From: Scytalidium lignicola | Lineage: Eukaryota > Ascomycota > Leotiomycetes | Assembly: GCA_002812745.2 (NCBI GenBank) | Contig: NCSJ02000447.1 | Coordinates: forward strand, 1 to 30,769 | Direction of reading: 5' to 3' | DNA: 30,769 nucleotides | Shown here: piece after piece, positions 1 through 10,894 of the stretch | Layout of the letters: each line of letters opens with the position of its first letter | How positions within the stretch are numbered: position 1 is the first letter of the stretch | Made by a program: the position numbers and the translations under genes | The notes under the pieces: model-generated | What the model was told of the DNA's origin: nothing | The model's input: only the letters and a program-made list of their open reading frames with translations | Databases searched by the model: none

Positions 1-219
1 CCGTAAGGCATTAAGGCTTTAAATTTCAGACCGTACGGTTTAGATACCTTATAATTTGATGCCTTACGGTTCGGTTTGGTCTCGTCTCGATGCCTTACGG
101 TCTGGTTGCCTTACGGTCTGGTCTCGTCTGGATGCCTTACAGTTCGGTCCAGACTGTAAGGCACCCAGACCGTACGGTTCGGACCGTACGGTTTCGTCTG
201 GACCGTTCGGCCAGTCTAT
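1..219. repeat. GC-rich repetitive block with a foldback-type end
   Basis: This GC-rich block sits in AT-rich DNA. The word GCCTTACGG recurs at about 61, 92 and 110, with a one-base variant near 135, and occurs inverted as CCGTAAGGCA at 1 and CTGTAAGGCA near 155. ACCGTACGG occurs three times. The block ends GGCCAGTC followed by TA at about 210-219, the same end as the foldback at 3721-3831. I infer a mobile element or satellite relic whose other end may lie outside the window. The short ORF across it has no recognisable protein content. Confidence 0.5.
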
Positions 220-583
220 GCATAACCATGTTTGTAATGTATAAATTACTTATTTTGTAATCTAACCTGTAATAGTATAACACCTTCAAAGGAAAGTCTT
301 AATATCAAATTTGCAAAGCTTATATCTTCAACAATACAAGTAATGTTAAATAAATGATCATTGTTATAATAACAAAAANGGAGCGAAGTTCAAGAGGTAA
401 ATCAAAGGATTTTGATTATATTACAGATTTCAGTTACAATAAAGTTAACAAAAAAGGTATTATTTAGTAAGTTTAAGCTGAAATAATAATTAAACATACA
501 AAGGTAAAGGAGCAAATAAGAGGAATGTTCAGAGAAAATAGATTAGGAGATAAGTAATCAAGTAGCAAGGAAAATATATAAAA
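220..583. other. AT-rich gene-free stretch
   Basis: I see no gene, RNA or repeat here. The sequence is AT-rich and TpA-rich, like the rest of the left isochore. It ends with the 8-bp candidate target duplication ATATAAAA (576-583) of the next element. Confidence 0.5.
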
Positions 584-1227
584 AAGCTATGACTAAATCT
601 ACTCACGACTTTGGTAAATCTACTTCCGACTACTGATACCAGCATCGGCAAACATATTGGCTACCTCCGATTGTATACAATTTTGTACTATAACGAAAGT
701 ATTATCAGTGAACAATTATTACTTTATAACAAAAGTACACTTTTAAAAATAATATTATTGTATAATTATTCTAAGAATGCTAAAATGTTAAATATTAAAT
801 CTATTTTTAATTTAGCAAAGATTAATTTACTCTTATTAATGATAAATATTTTCATTAAGTACAAATATAACTATAATATAAGTGATTATATGATACTTAA
901 CCACTGTAATAGCTTATAGTTACAGGGCATTCGACTACTTAAAATAGCCTGTAATTACAATGGTTAAGTACATTATAAATTGCAAGTTATTTTAGTAGTT
1001 ACTTATATTATAATTTTAGGTAACTTTAATGATTGAGTGTATTATAATTATAAGTTATTACAATAGTTAAGCACCTTGTAATTATAAAACGTTTTGCGAG
1101 TACTTGAATTCATTGCTAGTTCTTACGCTTCCTTATTAATTTGTATGTAAGCGCAGGTACCGACGATGCCGGTATCGGTGGTCGGAAGTAGATTTACCAA
1201 AGTCGTGAGTGGATTTAGTCACAGCCT
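584..1227. mobile_element. Non-autonomous DNA transposon with 64-bp TIRs
   Basis: Positions 584-647 and 1164-1227 are inverted repeats of 64 bp differing only by transitions. Both contain CGACTTTGGTAAATCTAC. The left arm carries T or A wherever the right arm carries C or G, as if only the left arm had been RIP-mutated. The flanks ATATAAAA (576-583) and ATGTAAAA (1228-1235) form an 8-bp target duplication with one G-to-A difference. The 516-bp interior is AT-rich and encodes nothing I recognise. An 8-bp duplication with long TIRs suits an hAT- or Mutator-like derivative, but superfamily assignment is inference. Confidence 0.65.
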
Positions 1228-1235
1228 ATGTAAAA

Positions 1236-1345
1236 CCGTTGTGCAGCCTGAGGTTACCGCCGGACCGGCGATTTGATGTCCTCTTGAATACGCTTAATAC
1301 TCGCGTTAGTCACGTTGGCTCGGGCAAACGATCTCTTCGACTTAG
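1236..1345. other. Island of ordinary base composition
   Basis: This stretch keeps CpG and CpA dinucleotides and has normal GC content, unlike the DNA on both sides. It includes the near-palindrome CGCCGGACCGGCG at about 1259-1271. I see no ORF or RNA gene. It could be surviving host sequence or part of a mobile element. Confidence 0.35.
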
Positions 1346-1447
1346 GTTAATATAACAGTTGCTCAACTTTAAAGATTAATATAAGACTAGTAAAATAAAA
1401 ATTGGTATTCAATACTTGTGGTAATTTACATACAAAGTTACAGAATA

Positions 1448-1470
1448 CGTGAGTAGATTTAGCTCAAGCC
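1448..1470. repeat. Fragment resembling the 584-1227 TIR end
   Basis: CGTGAGTAGATTTAG is followed eight bases later by the GCC end seen in the right arm at 1204-1226. There is one G-to-A difference in the first 15 bases, then a few mismatches. It is probably the decayed terminus of a second copy of the same element. Its partner end was not found. Confidence 0.35.
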
Positions 1471-3720
1471 TTTAAATATCATGTGATTATGTTGAACATA
1501 GATTGTGTTATAATGGGTACAAATTATACATAATTTACAATTATGTTTAAGCTTAGCTGAAGAATAACCATTTTAATATTTTTATCAGCAGATTCATGCT
1601 CCTTTATTTGTTATTATGATTAGCTTTCATATGGACCCTGCACTTACATACAAATTAGTAAGGAAACACTTAATCCAATGATGAACACGCATTGTATACG
1701 TTAAGTTCACGATTTTTACCATTATTCTTATTACTATTCTTACCATTATTTTTACTACTATTTGTATATTTCTTATAGTAATGGCAATTAAACTACCTTC
1801 TCCATGTAGCTTTGTACCTCTTAAAGTTGTTTATACCGATATTCTTATTCTTTTTGCTACAATTCAAGTATATACTTGTAATAATAAATATGCTTTTTAC
1901 ATTTGAAGTTCTAAACCTTATCAAGTTATATATAATTGCAATTATGCTAATAATTATAACTTTAAAAATAAAAAGCTTGTTGTACATCCAAGTAAACAAC
2001 ATAATAACTTTGCTTTTAAAAAGTATAATTATTAAATAAGAGTAATAACATTAAAAGATGTAATTTCAAAGTCTTGAACTTTAAAAGTCTTATAATCTAC
2101 ATATAACTATATAACCTTTATAATCTTTATAACTTATTTAGTATATAAAATTGCTTCTCTGAATGTAATAATTCATAATAAAATACAATTCTTATAGAAA
2201 TCTGAAGTCTTTAATACATAAATCTTGAGCACTTTATATTTTAATAATCTTAACCTTTATTTAACCAATATTAATATCAAAAATATAATTTAATCTATAT
2301 AAAATGAAGAATTAGTTAGAAGAACACTAATTTAATAGTTATTGTAAGTGCTCTTTAAAAGGTTAACTCTGCTTAAATACTAATAAATTAAATGTAAACT
2401 TAAAGAATATAATTTCTATTCAACATATAAAATAAACTTCTTAAATAATCTTATTCAATTATTATTTATTTATCTTATAACTTTTAATCTTTATAAATAA
2501 AATCCTAATATTCTTTTAATAGATTGTATATATAAGATTAATTGATTTAACATGTTATTATTTAATATATATACTATAACAAGAGGAAATAAAGTAGTTT
2601 AAGTAAGAGTAACTTTCTTGTTAAAGTAAATAAAAGAATCTTACAAATGGGCTTTTAATCAGTTTCAAGGAATAATACAACAAAATCAAATTTAACAGTT
2701 ATTATTTATAATCACTGATAAAGAACTTATTTTAATCAAGGTTATAAATACATTATTCTTTAAATTTATTCATATCTTTTACTATTAATATGTTAATATG
2801 AATATTTTAGTTAAAACTAAAAAAATATTTCTTTAGTCTAATTAAAGAAGAAGATAAAGTATAAAGATAAAACTTTTAATTTAAAGAGTTCTTATAAAGT
2901 TGTATAAATATATTTAACTTTAAAATTAAAGTTATATATGCTGAAAACTATGTTAAATTACAAAGATTTAACTATTAAGTTATTAGTCATATTATGAATA
3001 CTTGGTTAATTTCTTAAAAGAAAAANGTTAATATAATATTAAGTTAATTAAAACCTTTACTTTAGTATATTAATTATATCTTTTATTAAAGGTTATTATA
3101 ATATTCTTAAACAATATTTACAATAATCAATTAAAGATTTAAATAAAGTATTTAACTGATTAGAACTATTTTAAGCAACTTAATAATAAGAAATCCTTTA
3201 AGTTACAGCTTAAGATTAACTTTTGATTTTCTAGTTTAATTAGTTATGTTCATGGATATACATTGTAAAAGCTTTATTAGGAAATGAGTAAATTGCCAAA
3301 AAGTAACTTATTAATCACTGAATGCAACTGTACAATCTAGAAGTTATATAGTCTTCTTTGTTATTATATAATTTAGAAGAGAATTAAAAATGAAAAGTCA
3401 ATTCAGATTTAAGATATTCATTTACATTAACTGTATTATAAGTCAATTAAAACAACTTAAAAACATTTATTAATTTAAGTGTTTAATCTACTTATAATTT
3501 ATAGTAAAAGCAGATTAAAAAGTACTTTAAGTTAAGGGAAAAAACTCTTTAAGTCTAATACTAAATAATTACCTTCAACATTTAAATTGCTTTTATTTAC
3601 AACTTTTACAATTGTAGATTTATCATTAATACTAAAAGAACAACTGTAAATAATACAATTAAATATTCAATTAATTATAACATATTTTAAGCAAGGTTAT
3701 AATAATTAATATAAGCTAAG
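1471..3720. other. AT-rich RIP-decayed desert
   Basis: About 2.2 kb is strongly AT-rich and TpA-rich with stops in all frames. The few ORFs are short low-complexity Leu/Ile/Asn/Lys strings expected by chance. I see no recognisable gene or LTR. It is probably old mobile DNA mutated beyond recognition. Confidence 0.5.
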
Positions 3721-3831
3721 TAGACTGGCCGGACCGTTGCATTGGACCGTGGTCCCGTCCGGACGAGACCGTGTGGCTTACGGTCTCGTCCGGACGGGAC
3801 CACGGTCCAATGCAACGGTCCGGCCAGTCTA
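3721..3831. mobile_element. GC-rich perfect foldback (52-bp arms, 7-nt loop)
   Basis: Positions 3721-3772 and 3780-3831 are exact reverse complements, 52 of 52 bases, around a GTGGCTT loop. The block is GC- and CpG-rich and sits alone in AT-rich DNA. The arms begin TA-GACTGGCC and end GGCCAGTC-TA, so a 107-bp element flanked by TA duplications is plausible, as for Tc1/mariner-type MITEs. The left-edge block shares the GGCCAGTC-TA end and the TTACGGTCT word. There is no coding capacity, so any transposase acts in trans. Confidence 0.75.
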
Positions 3832-4276
3832 GTTATTTAAGATGTTACTCTTTAAGAATTCCTTTATTTTGTCTTAATAAATATAATTATAATAATTTTA
3901 TTAAGTATTTATAATATAAATAATCTAATGTCTTTTAATAGTATTTTCTAATATACTATTAACATATATAAATTTTTAAAGTTTAATACTTAATTCTTAG
4001 ATTATAACAAATCAAGAGTATAATTTAAAGAGGAAAATATAAAGTTTATTTTAATTAATCCTCTTGTATTTTAAGATAAGAAGTTATAACTTTCTTTAAA
4101 TCTTATTATTTGGTTATTAATAAGATTTAACATAGTAATTTGTTTTAATAATTAATATATCTTATGTAAAATTATAAATAAGAGCTTTTCCCTTCTTAAG
4201 AGTTTATAAGTAAGTTCTCTTCTTCTTAAGGTAATCTTATTATTGTTTAATTATAATCTTCTTATTCAATTCTTCC
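3832..4276. other. AT-rich flank of element A
   Basis: No gene is visible. The stretch ends with the 5-bp target duplication CTTCC (4272-4276), repeated at 18083-18087 beyond the other end of element A. Confidence 0.5.
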
Positions 4277-4617
4277 TGTTACAGCTCTTACCGTCACAAC
4301 CTGATAAGCGCCAAGAGGGTGGCCTATGGAATGTCCGTGGCCAACGAGGGTTGGGTCACGTGACGAGTCTTAACGTATAAGGGTGTATAAGGACATATGG
4401 CTATACAAGTCTATACTAGTCTATATAGCTAAGTACTCATTTGTCTATATAAGAACACACTCCTTAAGCTTTAGTTAAGAACCTTGTATTCAACCTAAGT
4501 TACAACTTTACTATATATACTTGTTTATTATAATTACAAACACCTTACTTCTATATAAACCTTATAAGAATAACTAAACTTACCTTATATGACTATATTA
4601 TAAGACATCTTATAACA
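4277..4617 (+). repeat. 5' LTR of element A
   Basis: This 341-bp LTR aligns without gaps to 17742-18082. A TATA-like TATATAAG is at 4446-4453. Its first ~110 bp retain many C and G bases that are T or A in the 3' copy. Its last ~60 bp show the reverse, with this copy the more mutated one. Confidence 0.9.
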
Positions 4618-4689
4618 TTTTGAATACTATTACATAAAAGTAAGTTATATTAAACATAAACAAGTATTAGACAAAGATACAGTAATTAA

Positions 4690-5870
4690 CTTAAAAGAAA
4701 GCTCTAAAGAAAGTTCTAAGGAAAGTTCAATAAGTAAAAGCTTAAGTGAAGAAGCTAATTCAAAAGATAAAGCTATAAACTTAGTATAAGTTAGATCACC
4801 AACAAGATCAATGATTAAAGGACTTATAAGAGGATTACTAGCTTCACCACCTGGACTATTAATAATTACTATAAGTAATATTAGAAGATTATTAAGAGAA
4901 AAGGTAATAGTAATTAAACTAAACTTCTTTTATAAAGATAAGAATAAGCTCAAAGTATATTTAATACAAATAAGAATATATTTAATGTTAAATAAATAAG
5001 TACTTATAAATAATATACAAAGGATGTTATAAGTAACATTATACTTTAGAAGAATTATAACAAATTGGTTTTAACCATTCTTGAACAATTACTTTAATCA
5101 TGCAAAAGATCTAATTAATGAAGAAACCTGAAAACTCCTTAATAGTTATGATGAATATATNAAAAGAACTTAATAAGCTATTTGGAGATATTAACAAAGA
5201 GAGGAACATAGAATAATATCTTTACTATCTTAAGTAAATAAGAACTGTTAATAATTATATTACTTTATTCAGACAATATTTAGCTAGAATAGACTAAAAC
5301 AAGAAGGCTTTTATTGTATAATATAAGAGAGGACTAAAAGATAAGATATATGATAAGCTGTATTAAGGGGTATTAGTCTTAGACTTGGAAACCTTGATTA
5401 ATTAGTATATTGAAATTGGAAATCAACTATATNAAAAAGAAATTAGACAAAAAGGGATTATCTTATTTCATAAGTAAGAATAACAATTAAGCAAAGAAAT
5501 CATAACTACAAGGAAATCTCATAGACCTTAATGTAGTCAGAAAGGGAAAACCCTGAAAAAGCAAGAATTAAAAGTTTAAGGGAAAAGAGAATTCATTTAA
5601 AATTAACTTTGAAAAGTTAAAAGACTAAAAGGAAAAGAAGTTATGTTTTAAGTATAGACTTCCTAAGCATTTTACCAACAGTTATAAGAATAAAGGAAAA
5701 CAGATAATAACTATAAGTATGAATATTATAAGTATTCTTAGACAAGAGTTACTATTACTAAGTTATAAGAAAACTTGAACTAATATACTTAGTATAAGGA
5801 TCTTTGAGAATTCTGAAATATACTTAGAAAAGGATATTACTAAGGAATCACCTAATATCAAAGAATAACT
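4690..5870 (+). pseudogene. gag remnant of element A
   Basis: Gag forms the particle shell and binds genomic RNA. The remnant starts with a Ser/Glu/Lys-rich stretch (about 4690-4790). It continues with a retrotransposon gag domain containing YKDKNKLKVYLIQIRIYLML in frame from 4811. It ends with a CCHC knuckle in which C-F-K-Y (from 5644), H (5668) and Y (5683) keep the C-X2-C-X4-H-X4-C spacing with two Cys changed to Tyr, a G-to-A change. Many stops interrupt it. The reading frame changes between 4811 and 5644, where unresolved N bases sit beside A-runs, so some apparent shifts may be assembly artefacts. Element B has a clearer copy. Confidence 0.75.
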
Positions 5871-6399
5871 CTAGCTGAGAATGTACTATATGATTAGAAC
5901 TAGGTATTTAAGATGTTAGAGAATTATATACCTCTTAAAAGGAAATGATAATGAGATTTTTTAGTGAAAAACAAAGATAATCAATAAATTATATTATAAT
6001 TAAGATAACTTAATATTAGTTATTAAAAAAAAGTTATAAGATTATTATACTTATTCAAAGTAGACTATAATCATAAGAAGTGATATTAAGATTACTTAAG
6101 ATTAGAAGATAAGAACATTTGTTAAGATTTAACTAATGAATATTAAACAAGAAAACCTTCAGTCAATTAGTTTAAAAGAAACATAACTTATTAAGAAGAA
6201 CTTAAGTATACAAGTATAAGATAAGTAATAATATTCTAAGTAAAGAGAATTTACTAATNAAAAAGTATTAGATGAATACTAAAATTTGTTATAGATTATC
6301 AAATAAAAGTACAAGAAGAATTAGATAGGTTTCCAGATCTTAAGGTAAAAGTAGTAATTCTAAGTATTAATGAAGTAAACATTAAAGAAATCTAAGAAT

Positions 6400-9300
6400 T
6401 AACCTTAAGAACTACNAAAAAACAAAGTAGAAGAAGAATAATAAAAAAAGTCAACTATAATCACTAGACTTAATAAACAGTTAAGGATGGATTACTAATG
6501 ATGTAGAAAAAAGAATAACTAAAGAATTAAGACTTAGAGCTCTTAATAAAAACATATTATTTTTAGAAGTTAAAATAACCAGACNAAAAAGTTAAAGTAT
6601 TAATAAATTCTAAAGTTATAAGAAATTTCATAATATTAAATGTAATAGTAAAATTAAATATAAATACCTAAGTTAAGGATCAAAGTTATCTAATTAAACT
6701 TGTAAATAAGTCCTTTATAATAATAAACATTGAAGTAAAAATGAGGTTAATAATTATAAAGGTTAAGATTAGTTATCAAGAAAAAATAGTATTTAATATA
6801 ACTTACATTAAGAACTTTGAAATAATCTTAAGAATACCTTAGATATAGAAAAGCAATCTAAAAATTAACTAGTAAGAAGAGATTATAAAGTTTTCACAAG
6901 AATTATTATAAGAAGTATTAACAAAAGTAATGAAGGATAAAGAACCTCAAGTTATTTATATAATTAAATATAGTTAACTTATAATTAAAAATGTAGAAAT
7001 CAGTTTAATTTTAGATTAATCAAGTTAAGACAAAAGTTTTGAGCATATTCCCGAAGAATATAAGGAATAAATAAAGCTGTTTAAAGAAAGATTAAAAGAC
7101 TTAACATTGTTAAAACATTAGCTCTAAGATTATAAAATCAACTTTGAAAAAGGATTTCAATTACCATTTAAGCTAGTATACTTAACAATAACAGCAGAAG
7201 ATAAAATAACAAAGGAATAGTTAAACAAAATAGTTAAAAAAAGATTATACTAAAAGTCAAACTCTTTAGTAAAAGCATTGTTATTATTTACAAAGAAATT
7301 AAATAACTTAAAAAGCAAGCCTTATAAGGACTACAAAGGTTTGAACAAAAGAATGATTAAGGACTAATACCTATTATTATTAATAAAGATTATTAAAGAC
7401 AAGTTCAAAGGTGTTAAGTTTTTTACAAAATTAAATTTATAATTAACATTTAACCTTATCAAGATAAAAGAAAAGGATAAATGGAAAGTTGTTATCAGGA
7501 CTAAATATAAGTTATATAAACTATTAATTATGTTATTTAAATTAATAAACATACTTATTATAATGTAAAGGATTATGAATAAGGTTATTAAAGAACACTT
7601 AAAGAAGTTTGTAATAGTATATCTAGATAATATCTTGATATTCTCAAGGATATTAAAAGAATATAAGATTTATATGAAAATTATTCTTAAAGCATTATAA
7701 AAAAGTAAGCTTTTAATATAAGTTAAGGAAATACAAATTTTATAAAACAAAAGTACAATTTTTAAAATACATTATAGCATATAATGAGGTCAGGACAACT
7801 AGAGAAAAAACTAAAGCTATTAAGGAATAAGTAACACCTAAAACAATTAAGGAATTATAAAGCTTTTTAGGCTTTACAAACTATTATCAAAAGTTTATNA
7901 AAAAACTACTCAAGGATAATATTACCATTAATTGAATTAACCAAGAAGGATATACTATATGAATAAGGGAAAGAACAGCAAGAAGTATTTGATATAATTA
8001 AGGAAACCTTTAAAGAAGACTAAAGTCTTAGAATATTTAACCTAAAGAGACTTGTTTAAATTAAAACAAATATATTAGACTATACTTTAAGTATAGTTTT
8101 AAGCTAGTAAGACAAGTAAAAGGAGTNAAAAACTACTTACCTTCTATTCAAGGAAGTTCAGCCTAACCAAGCAAAATTATCTTATTTATAATAAAGAATT
8201 GTTAATAATAATGAACATATTGAAAAATAGAGGATATATATAGTAAGAGCAAGAGAACAAATAGAAATACTAATGAATTATATAAATCTAAAGTACTTTA
8301 TAATATCTAAAGAGTTAAATACAAGATAAGCTAAATAAGTAGAAACCTTGTCAGAATATAATTTTAAGATTCAACATGTTAAAAGAATTGATAATAAACA
8401 AGTAGATACTCTTAGTCAAAAACTAAAATACATAAATAAAGAAGAATTAAGCTTATAACAAGCAGTTTTAACAGATAATAAAGAAGGAATCACTTATAAT
8501 CAAGGACAATTGATGTTTATATCAACAGTAGTCAATAAAGGCTAAATTGACAAAATTCAAAATGAATTATCTAGAGAAAAACCAAAAGATATTAAATACA
8601 AGTTTAAAGAAGATTAATAAGAATAAAACAACAAGTTATGATATAAGGATAAGAAGTTGTATATTCTTAAGATGCTATTAAAAGAATTCTTAAGGGAATA
8701 ACATGTATTATTATAGAATGAGTATTTTGGAATTGAGTAAACTTATTATAAGATTTAAAAGGATTATTACTCATACTAAATAAGACAAACAATAAAGGAA
8801 GTTGTTAAGGAATGTAATATTTACAAAAGAGTGAAGAACTTAAGGTAAAGGCTTTATAGAACACTTTAACTTATTAAAATACTAATTTGACTATAGTAAA
8901 CTATTGTATAAGACTTCATTATTAAATTACCAAAGTTAAAGGACTTAACAACAAGAAAGGATTATGATAGTATTTTGGTAATAATGAACTTATTTATGAA
9001 ATATGTAATCTTTATATTATAAGATGAAATATAAGGTGTAGAAGAAGTTATAAAAGTATTTCTTTAACATATAATAATATCATTTAAGGTATTAGAAGAT
9101 ATTATATTTGATTAAGACATATACTTTATCTTGAAGTTTTAAGAAACTTTAATTAAACATATAAGCATTAATAAGAAAATGTTAACAGCATTTCATTTAC
9201 AAACTAATAGTTAAATAAAAAGACTGAACTAGACATTAAAAATATATTTATAATGTTATGTAGACTATAAACAAGATAATTAACAAGGGTTATTACTGTT

Positions 9301-9990
9301 AGTACAATTAGTATATAATAATTCAAAGTATAAAGTAACAGGATTCATATTATTCTATACAAATTATAAAAGAGAACTAGATAGGTTTTGGATAAGTATT
9401 GAATTATGATTTTCATCTAATTTAACAAACAAGTTAGTAAAAAGATTATATAAAACATATACTGAAATAATGAAGGTAATACAATTTACAAAGGAAAAAA
9501 TAAAGACATGTTATAACAAGAAATGTAGTATAAAACTTACATATAAAAAGGAGGATAAAGTTTACCTTTNAACAAAAAAATCTACAAACAAAAAGNACTA
9601 AATGACAAACTTGACTTTATAAAGCTAAGACTATTTAAGGTTAAGGAAGTTTATAGATTAATAATAATTAAATTAAAATTACTAAAAGTTATAAGAATAT
9701 ATCCTGTATTTCATATAGTACTACTAGAATTAACATTTAAGAATATGCTATCAACGCTAAGTATAAAAGTCAAGTTATAACTTAATAAAAAATAAGTAAT
9801 CAAGAAAATCTTAAACTATAAATATTAGTATAAGAAGATTTAGTATTTAGTTAAATAAAAAGGATTTCCAGAATTAGACAATTTATAAAAACTTATTGAA
9901 CATCTGAAGAATACTAAAAAGATAATAGAGAATTATTACCAAACTCTAATTAAAAAGGATTCTTAAAAGGAGGAATTAATTAAGTTAACA
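6400..9990 (+). pseudogene. pol remnant of element A
   Basis: The domain order is protease, reverse transcriptase, RNase H, integrase, chromodomain. At 6600-6625 LINSKVIRNFI matches the retropepsin active-site region with Asp changed to Asn (AAT at 6606) and the following Gly-Ala changed. At 7618-7629 YLDN stands for the reverse transcriptase YxDD motif with the second Asp lost by GAT-to-AAT. FKIQHVKRIDNKQVDTLSQK near 8360-8420 is typical of the end of Ty3/gypsy RNase H. Integrase-like sequence runs from about 8640 to 9560. A chromodomain-like tail with YLVK and KGFPE lies near 9793-9960. In-frame TAA/TAG codons are scattered throughout and both catalytic sites are damaged, so it is inactive. 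Confidence 0.8.
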
Positions 9991-10048
9991 AGATAAAAGA
10001 AGGATTGATAATGTTAATACTTAATATAAAGAGGTTAACCAAGGAATA

Positions 10049-10424
10049 TTACTTACTTCTATTAAGAGAATGTAATAAGTCTTTAGTAAAGATTAAGAAG
10101 TTTAACTTTTCCTTTTTTAACCTTTCCTTTTCCTTAATTTCTTTTAATTCTTTTATAATAAAAGTGCTTTTAGAAATTATAAGTTAAGTATTGTTTTTTA
10201 TACAATGATAAAGTTTCTAAAATCTTAAGACTTTGATAAGGGCTTCTTTTTCTTCTTACTCTAAACATTGCTTTTCTTTAAGATAATAATCTATTTCCTT
10301 AAGAGATAGCCTAGAAAGTTTATAACAACTATTATAACAAGTGTATTTAAAGTACTTTAAAGAATTAGAAGAGTAATAACAAGACTTTTTTATTCTTTTT
10401 ACAATAATAACAAAGGAAGAACAT
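10049..10424 (-). pseudogene. Antisense Zn2Cys6-like gene remnant in element A
   Basis: This remnant reads against the element, between the chromodomain and the insertion point of B. From an ATG at 10424-10422 the codons at 10412, 10403, 10381, 10354, 10345 and 10324 are Cys, Cys, Cys, Tyr, Tyr, Tyr. Allowing one extra base in an A-run, they have the spacing C-X2-C-X6-C-X8-C-X2-C-X6-C. Tyr (TAT) is the G-to-A product of Cys (TGT). A Lys/Glu-rich, probably helical region follows, with LKEIDYYLKEKQCLE and IKELKEIKEKERLKKEK, interrupted by three stops. Element B has a homologue in the same place and orientation. The spacing fits the fungal Zn2Cys6 DNA-binding cluster. Whether the intact protein bound DNA is unknown. 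Confidence 0.6.
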
Positions 10425-10509
10425 TTTAAAATTTNATTGGTTTTATCTTTTTTGCTTTATAAAAGCAAGTTTAGTATTTGTATAATATAATAGATAAGAA
10501 GTATAATTA

Positions 10510-10867
10510 TGTTATGGATTTAACCTAACAAGCTGATTGGTGTAAGCCTGAGGCTCGATATACGGTAAGAGTGTATATAGAAAACCTAGCAATCATGTAA
10601 CCTGATTAGGACTCATGGGACTTGGAGGGTCCAAGGAGTCCATGGACTTGTAGGACCTAGGGGGTCCAAGAGGTCTAGTTGGATTTCCTTATCTATATAA
10701 GCATGCTGTAGGAACATGAGAGTAGACTTCTTATGTTCAACTTAAATACATTACTAGATCTTACCCTTGACTTAGTCGCTTGCTTATGTATTATATGTTT
10801 TCATTATCCTTGAACATCTACTTTACCCTTGGTTATCCAATAACCTGGATAGTGTAGTTTTGTAACA
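10510..10867 (+). repeat. 5' LTR of element B
   Basis: This 358-bp LTR is the same length as the copy at 17310-17667. It contains TATATAAG at 10694-10701, the likely core promoter. A run of GGTCC/GGACC words lies at 10625-10680 and could form hairpins or be U3 control sites, which is inference. Confidence 0.92.
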
Positions 10868-10894
10868 TTTTAAACATTACTTATCTTGATAAAT

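Noticed and set aside
611..919. 102-codon plus-strand ORF inside the TIR element
   Set aside because: It starts inside the TIR and is a low-complexity Leu/Ile/Tyr/Asn string of the kind AT-rich DNA gives by chance; no transposase motif.
1793..2039. Overlapping 69- and 75-codon ORFs on opposite strands
   Set aside because: They are AT-rich chance frames with hydrophobic low-complexity content and no start context or splice signals.
1236..4276. Mitochondrial origin of the AT-rich DNA
   Set aside because: There are no mitochondrial genes, and the nested nuclear retrotransposons with RIP-type decay explain the composition.
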